Origin: Histidinibacterium lentulum
GTDB lineage: Bacteria > Pseudomonadota > Alphaproteobacteria > Rhodobacterales > Rhodobacteraceae
Assembly: GCF_003789055.1 (NCBI RefSeq)
Contig: NZ_ML119085.1
Span: forward strand, 124,001 to 188,000
Reading direction: 5' to 3'
DNA length: 64,000 nt
The translations under genes and the position numbers were made by a program. The notes under the pieces are model-generated. The model saw only the letters and a list, made by a program, of their open reading frames with translations, made no database searches and had not been told where the DNA came from. Positions 25,054 through 34,292 of this stretch are shown one piece after another (the first letter of the stretch is position 1; every line of letters begins with the position of its first letter).

Positions 25054-27033
25054 ATGACCGACAGCACAGACCGCCAGACCCGCGACCGGCCCTGGCTCAT
25101 CCGCACCTACGCCGGCCACTCCACGGCGGCCGCCTCCAACGCGCTCTACCGCGGAAACCTCGCCAAGGGGCAGACGGGCCTGTCAGTGGCCTTCGACCTG
25201 CCTACCCAGACCGGTTACGACAGCGACCACGAGCTTTCCCGGGGGGAGGTCGGAAAGGTCGGCGTCCCCGTCTGCCATCTCGGCGACATGCGGATGCTCT
25301 TCGACGGGATCCCCCTCGAACAGATGAACACCTCGATGACGATCAATGCGACCGCGCCTTGGCTGCTCGCACTTTATATCGCGGTGGCGGAGGAACAGGG
25401 CGCGGACATCTCGAAGCTCCAGGGCACTGTCCAGAACGACATCATCAAGGAATACCTCTCGCGCGGGACCTATATCTGCCCGCCGGAACCCAGCCTGCGG
25501 ATGATCACCGATGTCGCGGCCCATACCCGCGAGCACCTGCCGAAATGGAACCCGATGAACGTGTGTTCCTATCATTTGCAGGAGGCGGGTGCGACGGCCG
25601 AAGAGGAACTCGCCTTCGCTCTGGCAACCGCCTGCGCCGTACTCGACGACCTCCGGACAAAGGTCGATCCCGCCGATTTTCCGCAGATGGTCGGACGGAT
25701 ATCCTTCTTCGTGAATGCCGGCATTCGATTTGTGACCGAAATGTGCAAGATGCGGGCGTTCGTCGATCTCTGGGACGAGATCTGCGCCACACGCTACGGC
25801 GTCGAGGACCCGACCTTTCGCCGCTTCCGCTACGGGGTCCAGGTCAATTCCCTGGGCCTGACCGAACAGCAGCCGGAGAACAACGTCTACCGCATCCTGA
25901 TCGAGGCGCTCGCGGTCACCCTGTCGAAAAATGCCCGTGCCCGGGCGCTGCAATTGCCGGCCTGGAACGAGGCCCTGGGCCTCCCGCGCCCCTGGGATCA
26001 GCAATGGTCCCTGCGCCTGCAACAGATCCTCGCCTACGAGACCGACCTTCTGGAATACGACGATCTCTTTGACGGAAATCCCGCCGTCGAGCGCAAGGTC
26101 GAGCAATTGAAGACCGGCGCCCGCGCGGAACTCGCCGCGATCGACGCCATGGGCGGCGCGGTGCGGGCCATTGCCTACATGAAGGCACGGCTGGTGGAGT
26201 CGAACGCCGCCCGCATCGCCGCCATCGAACGGGGGGAAACCGTTGTGGTGGGCGTCAACCGCTTTCAGTCCGGCGAACCCTCGCCCCTCACCTCCGGTCC
26301 CGAGGCCGTCATGACGGCCGACCCCGAGGCCGAGGCCGACCAGATCGCCCGTCTTCAGGCCTGGCGCGCAGCCCGCGACGGAGAGGCCGTGCGCCGCGCC
26401 CTCGCCGAGCTGCGGCAGGCCGCCCGTTCGGGGGCGAACATCATGCCCGCCTCTATCGCCTGCGCGAAGGCCGGTGTCACCACGGGCGAATGGGCAGATG
26501 TGGCCCGCGAGATCTTCGGCCAGTACCGGGGCCCCACCGGCGTGTCGTCCAATCCCTCGAACCGCACCGAGGGACTGGAGGAGCTGCGTGCCCGCGTCGA
26601 TGCGGTCTCCGACGCTCTGGGCCGCAGGCTGAAGTTCCTTATGGGCAAGCCGGGCCTCGATGGCCATTCCAACGGCGCGGAGCAGATCGCTGCCCGTGCC
26701 CGCGACTGCGGCATGGACATCGCCTACGGCGGCATCCGCATGACCCCTGCCGAGATCGTTGCGGCCGCGGACGCGGAACAGGCCCATGTCATCGGGCTCT
26801 CAATTCTCTCCGGCAGCCACATGGCCCTCATGGAAGACCTGATGGCCCGCCTGCGCGCGGCCGGGCTGGGTCATGTCCCGGTCGTCGTCGGCGGGATCAT
26901 TCCCGAGCAGGACGCCCGGAGGCTGAAGGCGCTGGGTGTCGCGCGGGTTTATTCCCCGAAGGATTTCGAACTCAATCGGATCATGGCCGACATCGTCACC
27001 CTTGCCGATCCCGAGTCAGTCGCCGCCGAATAG
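25054..27033 (+). CDS. ecm: Ethylmalonyl-CoA mutase (B12-dependent)
   Basis: This 659-residue coenzyme-B12 mutase converts (2R)-ethylmalonyl-CoA to (2S)-methylsuccinyl-CoA. The N-terminal TIM-barrel domain includes TYAGHSTAAASNALYRGNLAKGQTGLSVAFDLPTQ-type sequence, close to methylmalonyl-CoA mutase. The C-terminal cobalamin domain has the lower-ligand motif D-x-H-x-x-G at residues 536-541 (DGHSNG) and the GGIIPEQD segment. The size and N-terminus fit Ecm, which is shorter than methylmalonyl-CoA mutase. I chose ATG 25054; the in-frame TTG at 25042 is less likely. Together with ccr it defines the ethylmalonyl-CoA pathway in this organism. Confidence 0.94.
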   Translation: MTDSTDRQTRDRPWLIRTYAGHSTAAASNALYRGNLAKGQTGLSVAFDLPTQTGYDSDHELSRGEVGKVGVPVCHLGDMRMLFDGIPLEQMNTSMTINATAPWLLALYIAVAEEQGADISKLQGTVQNDIIKEYLSRGTYICPPEPSLRMITDVAAHTREHLPKWNPMNVCSYHLQEAGATAEEELAFALATACAVLDDLRTKVDPADFPQMVGRISFFVNAGIRFVTEMCKMRAFVDLWDEICATRYGVEDPTFRRFRYGVQVNSLGLTEQQPENNVYRILIEALAVTLSKNARARALQLPAWNEALGLPRPWDQQWSLRLQQILAYETDLLEYDDLFDGNPAVERKVEQLKTGARAELAAIDAMGGAVRAIAYMKARLVESNAARIAAIERGETVVVGVNRFQSGEPSPLTSGPEAVMTADPEAEADQIARLQAWRAARDGEAVRRALAELRQAARSGANIMPASIACAKAGVTTGEWADVAREIFGQYRGPTGVSSNPSNRTEGLEELRARVDAVSDALGRRLKFLMGKPGLDGHSNGAEQIAARARDCGMDIAYGGIRMTPAEIVAAADAEQAHVIGLSILSGSHMALMEDLMARLRAAGLGHVPVVVGGIIPEQDARRLKALGVARVYSPKDFELNRIMADIVTLADPESVAAE

Positions 27034-27094
27034 GGCCCGCGGCCCCGACACCGCGCGAATTCCGCGCAACGCCGGTTGTTGCCTCGCGCAGGAC

Positions 27095-27122
27095 CCGGCC
27101 GAATGCACTTGCATTCGGCCGG
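27095..27122 (+). terminator. Terminator hairpin after ecm
   Basis: CCGGCCGAATGCA (27095-27107) pairs perfectly with TGCATTCGGCCGG (27110-27122), a 13-bp stem around CT, followed by ATAATTCT. It separates ecm from the hvrA-deoD unit. Confidence 0.75.
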
Positions 27123-27192
27123 ATAATTCTCATGACATGGGAATGTAAGCGGTATAGGGGTTTCCGCCAAACAACTGGATGCGAGAAAAGAC

Positions 27193-27519
27193 ATGAGCAT
27201 TGACCTGTCGACCATGGACCGCAAGGACCTCGAGAAACTTCGGAAAGACATCGACAAGCAGATCGAGCGCCTGAACAAGTCCGACCAGAAGGCCGCCCTC
27301 GAAGCCGCCGAACGCGCGGCGCGGGAACACGGCTTCTCTCTCGCGGAACTGACGGGCGGCGCCTCGGCGAAAGCCGGCCGCGTGAAAACGGTCAATCCGC
27401 CGCGTTACCGCAATCCCGACAACCCGAGCCAGACCTGGACGGGCAAGGGCCGCCGGCCGGACTGGATCAAGGCCGCACAGGAAAAGGGCGAGGATCTCTC
27501 GAAATTCGAGATCGCCTGA
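27193..27519 (+). CDS. hvrA: HvrA-type H-NS family nucleoid protein
   Basis: This 108-residue protein has a coiled-coil oligomerisation region (residues 8-47, [18 protein letters not shown]) and a C-terminal DNA-binding motif, [19 protein letters not shown]. That matches the H-NS consensus TWTGRGRxPxW. HvrA in Rhodobacter capsulatus is an H-NS homologue that affects photosynthesis and nitrogen-fixation genes. The binding specificity here is not known. Its stop shares a base with the deoD start, so they form a two-gene operon behind the ecm terminator. Confidence 0.9.
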   Translation: MSIDLSTMDRKDLEKLRKDIDKQIERLNKSDQKAALEAAERAAREHGFSLAELTGGASAKAGRVKTVNPPRYRNPDNPSQTWTGKGRRPDWIKAAQEKGEDLSKFEIA

Positions 27520-28223
27520 TGTCGACGCATATCGGGGCCTCCCCCGGGCAGATCGCCGAGACGGTGCTTATGCCCGGAGACCCCTATCGCGCCCGCTGGG
27601 CGGCGGAAACGTTCCTCGAGGGCGCGGAGTGCGTCAACGAGGTGCGCGGAATGCTGGGCTTTACCGGAACGTGGAACGGACATCGCGTCACGATCCACGG
27701 CTCCGGAATGGGAATGCCGTCTCTCTCGATCTATGCCAACGAACTGATCCGGGATTTCGGGGCCAGGACGCTGATCCGGGTCGGCTCCTGCGGCGCCATG
27801 CAGGACAACGTCGCGCTGCGGGACGTGATCCTGGCGATGACCTGTTCGAGCATCTCGACGCCGTCGCGCGGTCTCTTCCGCGAGATGGCCTTCGCCCCCT
27901 GCGCCGACTGGGGCCTGCTGTCGGCCGCCCATGCCGCGGCGGAGGAGCTCGGCGTGACGCCCCATGTCGGCGGAATCTATTCGTCGGACGTGTTCTATGA
28001 CGAACGCCCCGACCTCGACGCCGAACTGACCCGTCACGGCGTGCTCGCGGTGGAGATGGAGGCAGCGGAACTCTACACCGTCGCCGCCCGTCACGGAGCC
28101 CGCGCGCTCGCGGTCCTGACAGTGAGCGACCACCTCCGCACCGGCGAGGCTCTTCCCGCCTCCGACCGCGAGAGGAGCTTCGCCGACATGATCGGCATCG
28201 CCCTTCGCGCGGCCTTCGCCTGA
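27519..28223 (+). CDS. deoD: DeoD-type purine-nucleoside phosphorylase
   Basis: This 234-residue enzyme is of the hexameric PNP class. [16 protein letters not shown] is the phosphate/nucleoside-binding start, [16 protein letters not shown] is the PNP/UDP phosphorylase signature, and EMEAAELY contacts the ribose. The base-activating aspartate is in [10 protein letters not shown]. It overlaps hvrA by one base. Together with the trimeric PunA at 15458 it gives the organism two structurally different purine phosphorylases. Trimeric enzymes favour 6-oxopurines, while DeoD also accepts adenosine, so the roles probably differ. Confidence 0.94.
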   Translation: MSTHIGASPGQIAETVLMPGDPYRARWAAETFLEGAECVNEVRGMLGFTGTWNGHRVTIHGSGMGMPSLSIYANELIRDFGARTLIRVGSCGAMQDNVALRDVILAMTCSSISTPSRGLFREMAFAPCADWGLLSAAHAAAEELGVTPHVGGIYSSDVFYDERPDLDAELTRHGVLAVEMEAAELYTVAARHGARALAVLTVSDHLRTGEALPASDRERSFADMIGIALRAAFA

Positions 28224-28229
28224 CGGGTT

Positions 28230-28252
28230 TCGGCCCGGCTGCGCCGGGCCGA
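28230..28252 (+). terminator. First hairpin after deoD
   Basis: TCGGCCCGG (28230-28238) pairs with CCGGGCCGA (28244-28252) around CTGCG. Confidence 0.6.
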
Positions 28253-28253
28253 T

Positions 28254-28282
28254 CCGCCGGCGGGCGTGCCGCCCGCCGGCGG
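28254..28282. terminator. Second hairpin between deoD and the DUF1989 gene
   Basis: CCGCCGGCGGGCG (28254-28266) pairs perfectly with CGCCCGCCGGCGG (28270-28282) around TGC, a 13-bp stem. Being between convergent genes, it can serve both strands. Confidence 0.65.
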
Positions 28283-28285
28283 AAA

Positions 28286-28307
28286 GGGAGTATTTCAGGC
28301 CAGATGA
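28286..28307 (+). repeat. Dispersed 22-nt repeat, copy 1
   Basis: The sequence starts GGGAGTATTTCAGGCC and ends AGATGA. A second copy at 59434-59455 differs at one base. Both lie just after hairpins at the ends of genes. Similar GGAGTATTT-GGCCAG sequences are, from general knowledge, frequent in roseobacters; their role is unknown. Confidence 0.6.
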
Positions 28308-28321
28308 GGACAGAACGGGGG

Positions 28322-29173
28322 TCACGATCCCGCGCCGTGGCTCCGGCCATAGGCGTTCGGCTCGGGGGGGCGCCAGCCATCGGGCGGAGGCCCGACGAAC
28401 ACCTCCAGATCGAGCGGGTGGCAGGCGGCGTCGTCGCTCGAATGCCTGGCGCCGCAATCGCCGCCCGGGCAGGCGGACAGCACCGCCAGCAGGTCGATCT
28501 CGGCAAAGAGGAGCAGGTGGTCCCCCGCCCGCACCGGGCTCGCCTTCATGAAGTACCGGCCCGCGTCCCGGGTGAAGCCCGTGCACATGAAGACGTTCAG
28601 CACGTCGTGGACATGGGGTTCCGCCTCTGCCACCGGCACGCCCAGATGGGCGGCGAGGGCGCGCGTCAGGTTCGAGTGGCAGCAGTGATGATAGTCGGTC
28701 CCGGACAGCAGCCGCCCGGTATAGGGGTCGCAGCGTGTGCCGATCACGTCATGGACCGCACCGCCGTGCTCGTCGATCCCGTACCACGCGAGCGTGTCCT
28801 CGACGATCGTCGCCATGGGCCTGAGCCAGGGAAAGCAGGACCAGAGCCGGTCGCCCGCGGTGACGTGGGAGCCGTGAAGCGCCCTGGTCTTGCCGGAATA
28901 GAACCGCTCGGAGAGGTCATGGGCGGAAAAGAGATTCAGATCTCCCACCTGTGGCCGCTCGGGGCAGACGATCCGCAGGAATCCCCCCGCGGGGACCTCG
29001 ACGACCCGCGCCTCGCGGGGCGGTACCCGGACAGTGCCTGCCTTCCGCGCCGAGGACCATGCCGCGCGGCAGGCCTCGAGCGGCGGCTCGGGCAGGGTCG
29101 CGGTCGGGTAACAGATCACAGGCGCGACAGCGCGCCGCGCCGCCGCGTCGGGCGGCTCCTTGTGCTGCGTCAA
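28322..29173 (-). CDS. DUF1989 / urea carboxylase-associated family protein
   Basis: This 283-residue protein matches the DUF1989 family (companions of urea carboxylase). VPAGGFLRIVCPERPQVGDLNLFSAHDLSERFYSGKTRALHGSHVTAGDRLWS is the family core, followed by HDVIGTRCDP and a cluster of His and Cys (GTDYHHCCHSN) that may bind metal. The family includes guanidine carboxylase partners and enzymes of unknown action on urea-like nitrogen compounds. No urea carboxylase gene is nearby, so this member stands alone. It converges on deoD. Confidence 0.8.
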   Translation of the reverse strand: MTQHKEPPDAAARRAVAPVICYPTATLPEPPLEACRAAWSSARKAGTVRVPPREARVVEVPAGGFLRIVCPERPQVGDLNLFSAHDLSERFYSGKTRALHGSHVTAGDRLWSCFPWLRPMATIVEDTLAWYGIDEHGGAVHDVIGTRCDPYTGRLLSGTDYHHCCHSNLTRALAAHLGVPVAEAEPHVHDVLNVFMCTGFTRDAGRYFMKASPVRAGDHLLLFAEIDLLAVLSACPGGDCGARHSSDDAACHPLDLEVFVGPPPDGWRPPEPNAYGRSHGAGS

Positions 29174-29259
29174 GCTGTCAACCTCGCGATTTGATCCATG
29201 TCATGTTTCCCCTCGGTCATCGCGGGAATGATCGCGTCACGATGCAGGAAAGTACCGAA

Positions 29260-29466
29260 ATGTCCATTCTGTCGAAGATGATGCGGCACCTCCGGGCGGT
29301 TCCTTCCTCCCCGCCGCGCGGATCCCTCTCCCCAGCCGAGCTGGCCTGCATCGCCCGCCTGCCTCTCTCCCGGGCCGGACGGAGCGTCTCCATGGCGAGC
29401 CTCTTCGACAGCGCCGCCCGCCTCGCCCCTCGCGAGGTGGGCGGCACCCTCGCCGGCACCGAGTAG
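29260..29466 (+). CDS. Small hypothetical protein
   Basis: In the roughly 410-bp gap between the DUF1989 and sdhB genes a 68-codon frame begins MSILSKMMRHLRAVPS. AGGAAAG lies nine bases before its ATG. It is basic at the start, with SPAELACIARLPLSRAGRSVSMASLFDSAARL later. No family is recognised, and coding is uncertain. The frame also runs antisense to nothing else, which favours a real gene slightly. Upstream (29191-29204) is a poor FNR-like sequence. Confidence 0.4.
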   Translation: MSILSKMMRHLRAVPSSPPRGSLSPAELACIARLPLSRAGRSVSMASLFDSAARLAPREVGGTLAGTE

Positions 29467-29584
29467 CGCCCGGGGGCGTCACACGGCATTCCGCTACGGG
29501 TCAGCCGTCCGTCAACCTGTCAGGGCAGGCAATGCGGATATCATTTCCGGTCGTCGGCCCGCAGCGCGCGGACCGTGGCGCCCG

Positions 29585-30364
29585 TCAGACCGTCCGCTCG
29601 ACCATCATCTTCTTGATGTGCTGGATCGCCGCCGCCGGGTTCAGGCCCTTGGGACAGGTCTTCGCGCAATTCATGATCGTGTGGCAGCGGTAGAGCTTGA
29701 ACGGGTCCTCGAGCTGGTCGAGCCGCTCGCCCGTCGCCTCGTCCCGGCTGTCGATGATCCAGCGATAGGCATGGAGCAGCGCCGCCGGGCCGAGGTAGCG
29801 ATCGCCGTTCCACCAGTAGGAGGGGCAGGCCGTCGAGCAGGACGCGCACATCACGCATTCATAAAGTCCGTCGAGCTTCTTGCGGTCCTCGATGGACTGC
29901 CTCCACTCCTTGGCCGGGCGGTTCGTCTTCGTCTCGAGCCACGGCATGATCGACGCGTGCTGTGCATAGAAATGGGTGAGGTCCGGGATCAGGTCCTTGA
30001 CCACCGGCATGTGCGGCAGCGGATAGACCTTCACGTCGCCCTTCACGTCGTCGATGCCGTAGATGCAGGCGAGCGTGTTGATCCCGTCGATGTTCATCGC
30101 GCAGGAGCCGCAGATCCCCTCCCGGCAGGACCGGCGGAAGGTCAATGTCGGGTCGATCTCGTTCTTGATCTTGATCAGCGCGTCGAGAATCATCGGCCCG
30201 CAGGTGTCGAGGTCGACGAAGTAGGTGTCGATCTTCGGGTTTTCCCCGGATTCCTCGTTCCAGCGGTAGATCCTGAAGGTCTTCAGCCGCTTCGCCCCCT
30301 CGGGTTTCGGCCAGGTCTTGCCGGTGGTAATCCGGCTGTTCTTCGGAAGGGTGAATTCGACCAT
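29585..30364 (-). CDS. sdhB: Succinate dehydrogenase iron-sulfur subunit
   Basis: This 259-residue subunit of complex II carries electrons from FAD to ubiquinone at the inner membrane. The [2Fe-2S] ligands are in [14 protein letters not shown] and the following TLAC. The [4Fe-4S] and [3Fe-4S] ligands are in [16 protein letters not shown] and [18 protein letters not shown]. The length fits. It is the last gene of sdhCDA-lipoprotein-lipoprotein-sdhB, separated from sdhA by about 0.6 kb of small lipoprotein genes. Confidence 0.97.
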   Translation of the reverse strand: MVEFTLPKNSRITTGKTWPKPEGAKRLKTFRIYRWNEESGENPKIDTYFVDLDTCGPMILDALIKIKNEIDPTLTFRRSCREGICGSCAMNIDGINTLACIYGIDDVKGDVKVYPLPHMPVVKDLIPDLTHFYAQHASIMPWLETKTNRPAKEWRQSIEDRKKLDGLYECVMCASCSTACPSYWWNGDRYLGPAALLHAYRWIIDSRDEATGERLDQLEDPFKLYRCHTIMNCAKTCPKGLNPAAAIQHIKKMMVERTV

Positions 30365-30382
30365 GTCCGTCTTCCTTTCCTC

Positions 30383-30682
30383 TCACGCCGTGCCGGCGAT
30401 GCAGGCGGACACGTCAGGGCGCCTGCGGATGTCGTCGATCAGGGCCGCCACGTCGGGCGCGGGCCCCTCGATGGAGGTGGCGTCCGCCGCGATCACGGTC
30501 AGCTCTCCCGGCGTGGCCCCGGAGATCACGCAATCGGCCGTGCGCTGGCCATAGGCCGGTTCCAGAACCAGCCGCGCCGGGGAGCCGACGGTGCGTTCGG
30601 CCACCACATCGGTGGTGCGCGCGATCTGCTCGCAGCCGGCGAACGCGCCGATTGCTGCAACGAGGGCGGCGAAACGGATCAT
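30383..30682 (-). CDS. Small lipoprotein 2 of the sdh operon
   Basis: This 99-residue protein has a hydrophobic start and a lipobox, IGAFAGCEQ, with Cys near residue 17. The remainder reads ARTTDVVAERTVGSPARLVLEPAYGQRTADCVISGATPGELTVIAADA. Two further Cys could form a disulfide. The family is unknown. The start overlaps the preceding lipoprotein stop by four bases, and sdhB starts 18 bases after its end, so it is translated within the succinate dehydrogenase operon. It may be an envelope protein that simply rides along, or may help the complex. Confidence 0.75.
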   Translation of the reverse strand: MIRFAALVAAIGAFAGCEQIARTTDVVAERTVGSPARLVLEPAYGQRTADCVISGATPGELTVIAADATSIEGPAPDVAALIDDIRRRPDVSACIAGTA

Positions 30683-30978
30683 TGGCCCAACTCCGGTCTG
30701 ACGGCGGGTGTCCCGCCCACAAGCTCGACGACGCAGGTGCGGTATACCTCCTGCGGATCGCGCCCGCGGAGGAAATCCCCGCTGAGGCCCACGGACACCC
30801 CGGTCTCGAGGCCGGTGCGTGAGTTCGCCCCGACCCGGACTGCGCCCGTTGGCCCCGCCGCCGCCCGCGCGCGCTCGCTGCATATCTCCGCCGCCCGTTC
30901 CGGCGAAACCGGCGGCGGCGGGCCGCAGGAAGCCGTCACCGCGCAAAGAGCCAGACCGGCGATGGCGCGTACCGGCAT
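30679..30978 (-). CDS. Small lipoprotein 1 of the sdh operon
   Basis: This 99-residue protein has a short signal peptide and a lipobox, AVTASCGPP (Cys near 18), followed by a Pro-rich linker. Its mature region is ERAAEICSERARAAAGPTGAVRVGANSRTGLETGVSVGLSGDFLRGRDPQEVYRTCVVELVG. The pair of Cys and the GANSRTGLETGVSVGLSGD stretch suggest a small secreted fold. It starts three bases after the sdhA stop codon region and overlaps lipoprotein 2. No known family was recognised. Confidence 0.75.
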   Translation of the reverse strand: MPVRAIAGLALCAVTASCGPPPPVSPERAAEICSERARAAAGPTGAVRVGANSRTGLETGVSVGLSGDFLRGRDPQEVYRTCVVELVGGTPAVRPELGQ

Positions 30979-30980
30979 CG

Positions 30981-32786
30981 TCAGTAGACCCGTGCCTTGG
31001 GCGCGATCTTCTTCAGGTCGATGCCGCCCTCGTTGTGGCCCGTCAGCGGATTGAGATGCACCGGACGATAATCCAGCGTCGTCTTCGTGCCCTCGACCCA
31101 GGCCAGCGTGTGCTTGCGCCAGGTTTCGTCGTCCCGGTCGGGGTAATCCTCGTGGGCGTGGGCGCCGCGGCTCTCCTTGCGCGCCTCGGCGGAGACGACC
31201 GTGGCCAGCGCGTTCGGCATGAGGTTCGTCAGCTCCAGCGTCTCCATCAGGTCGGAATTCCAGATCATCGTCCGGTCGGTGACCTTGATCCCATCCATCT
31301 TGCGCGCGACAGCCTCCATCTTCTCCACGCCCTCGGCCAGGGTCTTGTCGGTGCGGAAGACGGCCGCGTCGGACTGCATCGTCTTCTGCATCTCCAGCCG
31401 CAGCTCGGCGGTAGGCGTGTCCCCGTCCGCATGGCGCAGCGCGTCGAAGCGGTCGAGCGCCTTCTCGATGGCGGCCTTCTTCGGGATCGGCACCGAGGTC
31501 GAGGGATCGACAACCTTGCCGGCCCGGATCGCCGCCGCGCGGCCGAAGACCACGAGGTCGATCAGCGAGTTCGACCCCAGCCGGTTCGCGCCATGCACGG
31601 AGGCGCAGCCCGCCTCGCCCACGGCCATCAGGCCAGGCGCGACGCGGTCGGGATCGTCCGCCGTCGGGTTGAGCACCTCGCCCCAGTAGTTCGTCGGAAT
31701 GCCGCCCATGTTGTAATGGACCGTCGGCAGAACCGGGATCGGGTCCTTGGTCACATCGACGCCGGCGAAGATGCGCGCCGATTCGCTGATGCCGGGCAGA
31801 CGCTCGTGCAGGGTCTCGGGGGGCAGGTGGTTCAGGTGCAGGTGGATGTGGTCCTTCTCGGCCCCCACGCCGCGGCCCTCGCGGATCTCCATGGTCATGC
31901 AGCGGCTGACCACGTCGCGCGATGCGAGGTCCTTGTAGGTGGGCGCGTAGCGCTCCATGAACCGCTCGCCCTCGGAGTTGGTGAGGTAGCCGCCCTCGCC
32001 GCGCGCCCCCTCGGTGATCAGGCAGCCCGCGCCGTAGATGCCGGTCGGGTGGAACTGGACGAACTCCATGTCCTGAAGCGGCAGGCCCGCGCGCGCGATC
32101 ATGCCCCCGCCGTCGCCGGTGCAGGTATGGGCGCTCGTTGCACTGAAATAGGCGCGACCGTAGCCGCCCGTGGCCAGCACCACCATCTTCGCCGCGAAGA
32201 CATGCAGCGTGCCGTCGTCCAGCTTCCACGCCAGCACGCCCTCGCACTGGCCGTCATCGCCCATCAGCAGGTCGATGGCGAAATACTCGATGTAGAACTC
32301 CGCCTGTTCCTTGAGGCTCTGGCCGTAGAGCGTATGCAGGATCGCATGGCCGGTCCGGTCGGCTGCGGCGCAGGTGCGCTGCACCGGCGGGCCCTCGCCA
32401 TACTCGGTTGTATGTCCGCCGAAGGGACGCTGGTAGATCTTCCCGTCCTCGGTCCGGCTGAACGGCACGCCGTAATGCTCGAGCTCGTAGACCGCCTTCG
32501 GGGCCTCGCGGGCGAGATATTCCATGGCGTCCGTGTCGCCCAGCCAGTCCGACCCCTTCACGGTGTCGTACATGTGCCACTGCCAGCTGTCCGGCCCCAT
32601 GTTCCCCAGGCTCGCCGCGATGCCGCCCTGCGCGGCCACGGTGTGCGACCGGGTCGGAAACACCTTGGTGATGCAGGCCGTGCGCAACCCCTGCTCGGCC
32701 ATCCCGAGAGTCGCTCGCAGCCCGGCGCCCCCGGCGCCGACGACGACGACGTCGAATTCATGGGTCTGGTAGTCGTAAGCGGCCAT
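30981..32786 (-). CDS. sdhA: Succinate dehydrogenase flavoprotein subunit
   Basis: This 601-residue catalytic subunit oxidises succinate to fumarate. The FAD fold is [13 protein letters not shown] (from residue 14), and the covalent FAD histidine is about residue 48 in [11 protein letters not shown]. Active-site segments [22 protein letters not shown] and SRCMTMEI are intact. The ATG at 32786 gives the standard N-terminus [12 protein letters not shown]; the frame stays open for 20 more codons into the intergene but lacks a better start. Ten bases separate it from sdhD. Confidence 0.97.
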   Translation of the reverse strand: MAAYDYQTHEFDVVVVGAGGAGLRATLGMAEQGLRTACITKVFPTRSHTVAAQGGIAASLGNMGPDSWQWHMYDTVKGSDWLGDTDAMEYLAREAPKAVYELEHYGVPFSRTEDGKIYQRPFGGHTTEYGEGPPVQRTCAAADRTGHAILHTLYGQSLKEQAEFYIEYFAIDLLMGDDGQCEGVLAWKLDDGTLHVFAAKMVVLATGGYGRAYFSATSAHTCTGDGGGMIARAGLPLQDMEFVQFHPTGIYGAGCLITEGARGEGGYLTNSEGERFMERYAPTYKDLASRDVVSRCMTMEIREGRGVGAEKDHIHLHLNHLPPETLHERLPGISESARIFAGVDVTKDPIPVLPTVHYNMGGIPTNYWGEVLNPTADDPDRVAPGLMAVGEAGCASVHGANRLGSNSLIDLVVFGRAAAIRAGKVVDPSTSVPIPKKAAIEKALDRFDALRHADGDTPTAELRLEMQKTMQSDAAVFRTDKTLAEGVEKMEAVARKMDGIKVTDRTMIWNSDLMETLELTNLMPNALATVVSAEARKESRGAHAHEDYPDRDDETWRKHTLAWVEGTKTTLDYRPVHLNPLTGHNEGGIDLKKIAPKARVY

Positions 32787-32796
32787 GTCGTTCCTC

Positions 32797-33168
32797 TCAG
32801 AGCGCGATGCGGGCGACGGCGAGAACGCTCGCCGCCAGGGCGGCATAGCTCACGCAGATCATCGCCACGATCAGCGCGGTCCGGGTGAAGCCGTGAGTGT
32901 AGTCCTCGATCATCATTTGAACACCGTGGCGAAAGTGGTACCAGCCCGTCGCGAGAAACAGCACCGCCACCAGCGACGGCCAGGGTCGAGCATAATAGGC
33001 CACCGCCTCCTCGTAGGGCAGCCCCAGCGCGCGGCCGAAGGTGAAAACGAAAAGCACGGTCAGCGGCAGCAGCGCCACCGAGGTCACGGTCATCAGCCAG
33101 TGATGCTCCGTCCCGGTCTTGGCCGAGCCCATCCCCATGGCGCGCTTGCGGTCTGTGATGTAGGGCAT
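32797..33168 (-). CDS. sdhD: Succinate dehydrogenase membrane anchor subunit
   Basis: This 123-residue protein has three membrane helices. [18 protein letters not shown] contains the heme-ligand His and the Tyr near the quinone site, placed as in SdhD of alphaproteobacteria. The N-terminal loop [15 protein letters not shown] is typical. It lies ten bases after sdhC and ten before sdhA in one operon. Confidence 0.93.
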   Translation of the reverse strand: MPYITDRKRAMGMGSAKTGTEHHWLMTVTSVALLPLTVLFVFTFGRALGLPYEEAVAYYARPWPSLVAVLFLATGWYHFRHGVQMMIEDYTHGFTRTALIVAMICVSYAALAASVLAVARIAL

Positions 33169-33178
33169 GGCGCGCTCC

Positions 33179-33562
33179 TCAGACGATGATGACGGTCAGC
33201 AGGGTCAGCACGACCGACCCCGCGATCATGCCGATGCCGAACTTCTCGGACCGTTCGACATCCAGCATGTGTCCCTGGTCCCAGATCAGGTGCCGCACGC
33301 CCGCCAGAGTGTGGTACCAGAGCGCCAGCACCGACAGCAGCATCACGAGGTCGCCGAACCACGAGGTGACGAAGCCGTTCGCCACCGCGTAGGCCTCCGG
33401 TCCCGTGGCCAGCGCGCCGAACCACCAGACGATCATCAGCCCTGCCACGATCAGGGCATTGCCGGTGATGCGGGTGAAGATCGAGGTGATCGAGGTCAGC
33501 TGCGGGCGATAGACCGTCAGATGCGGGCTGAGAGGACGGTTGCCCCTGTTCACGTCGGCCAT
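33179..33562 (-). CDS. sdhC: Succinate dehydrogenase cytochrome b556 subunit
   Basis: This 127-residue protein has three membrane helices. RPLSPHLTVYRPQLTSITSIFTRITGNAL is the SdhC signature with quinone-site Ser and Arg, and LWYHTLAGVRHLIWD holds the heme His. I chose ATG 33562, preceded by AGGAGG; the longer open frame runs through the operator region. It is the first gene of the sdh operon, and its upstream region contains two TGTGATCACA palindromes 21 bp apart. Confidence 0.94.
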   Translation of the reverse strand: MADVNRGNRPLSPHLTVYRPQLTSITSIFTRITGNALIVAGLMIVWWFGALATGPEAYAVANGFVTSWFGDLVMLLSVLALWYHTLAGVRHLIWDQGHMLDVERSEKFGIGMIAGSVVLTLLTVIIV

Positions 33563-33703
33563 GGGATGCCTCCTGCGATTGCTCCCACGGCCATTGTATG
33601 CCGTGGCATTCAACGCGTTCTTACCTAGTTCGGGGCACTTGTCACGGTCCGAGCGGCCCCGAACCTGCGTGTTCTTGCCGCAAGTCGGCGAAAAAACGGT
33701 GGT

Positions 33704-33734
33704 TGTGATCACACCCCGAAAGGATGTGATCACA
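33704..33734 (-). promoter_or_regulatory. Twin TGTGATCACA operator upstream of sdhC
   Basis: Perfect 10-bp palindromes TGTGATCACA at 33704-33713 and 33725-33734 are separated by 11 bases, so their centres are 21 bp apart (two helical turns). They lie about 140 bp before the sdhC ATG. The same pair with the same spacing is found before sucC (40252-40282). The regulator is unknown. The half site TGTGA also resembles CRP/FNR or GntR-type targets. Confidence 0.75.
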
Positions 33735-33743
33735 ACTATGCCA

Positions 33744-34175
33744 TCACGCTGCGTGACGTCCGCGCGCCACATAGTAGAGGCCAAGGGCCAGCAGCAGCGT
33801 CTGGAACTCCATGCCGCCCATCGGATGGGTTTCGGAAGGAATGTTGCTCCACTGGCCCCAGTGAACCAGCCAGATCGCACCCACCATGATCACCGCGATC
33901 ACCGCGCCGGACACGCGGGTGGCGAGATCGCCCGCACGCGTCGTCACTGCACCGCCGAAGAGGAGGCCCAGGCCCGCCGCCACCTCGCCGATGGCCACAA
34001 GCGCCCAGACGAAGACAGGCATCCCCATGAATGCGGCGGTCTCGGCAAGGCCGGGAAACTTGGTCACGCCATGGTAAAGAAACACGCCGGCCACTGCGAG
34101 GCGGGGAAGCCAATGCGCGGCGGGCAGGTCGAAGAACGCGGAGCGGTCGTCGGAGAAAGAAGTCGTCGAAGCCAT
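33744..34175 (-). CDS. DoxX-family membrane protein
   Basis: This 143-residue protein has four helices. LPRLAVAGVFLYHGVTKF is the DoxX first helix, followed by GEVAAGLGLLFGG and MEFQTLLLALGLYYV. Members are often linked to oxidative metabolism or thiosulfate oxidation; a specific function is not known. ATG 34175 has AAGGGA eight bases upstream, while an ATG three codons earlier has none. It ends ten bases before the twin operator, so it is probably not cotranscribed with sdhC under that control. Confidence 0.85.
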   Translation of the reverse strand: MASTTSFSDDRSAFFDLPAAHWLPRLAVAGVFLYHGVTKFPGLAETAAFMGMPVFVWALVAIGEVAAGLGLLFGGAVTTRAGDLATRVSGAVIAVIMVGAIWLVHWGQWSNIPSETHPMGGMEFQTLLLALGLYYVARGRHAA

Positions 34176-34292
34176 ATCGATCATCCCTTGGCTGATGAGC
34201 CCCGTCCCGGGGGCGGACACGCGACAGCTACTCCGATCTTCAGCGCGCGAAAGGTCCCGAAAAGCACCCGCTCCGCGCGAAAACGCACAAGT

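Noticed and set aside
29191-29204. FNR-like sequence TTGATCCATGTCAT upstream of the DUF1989 gene
   Set aside because: The second half site departs from ATCAA at two positions; the match is close to chance.
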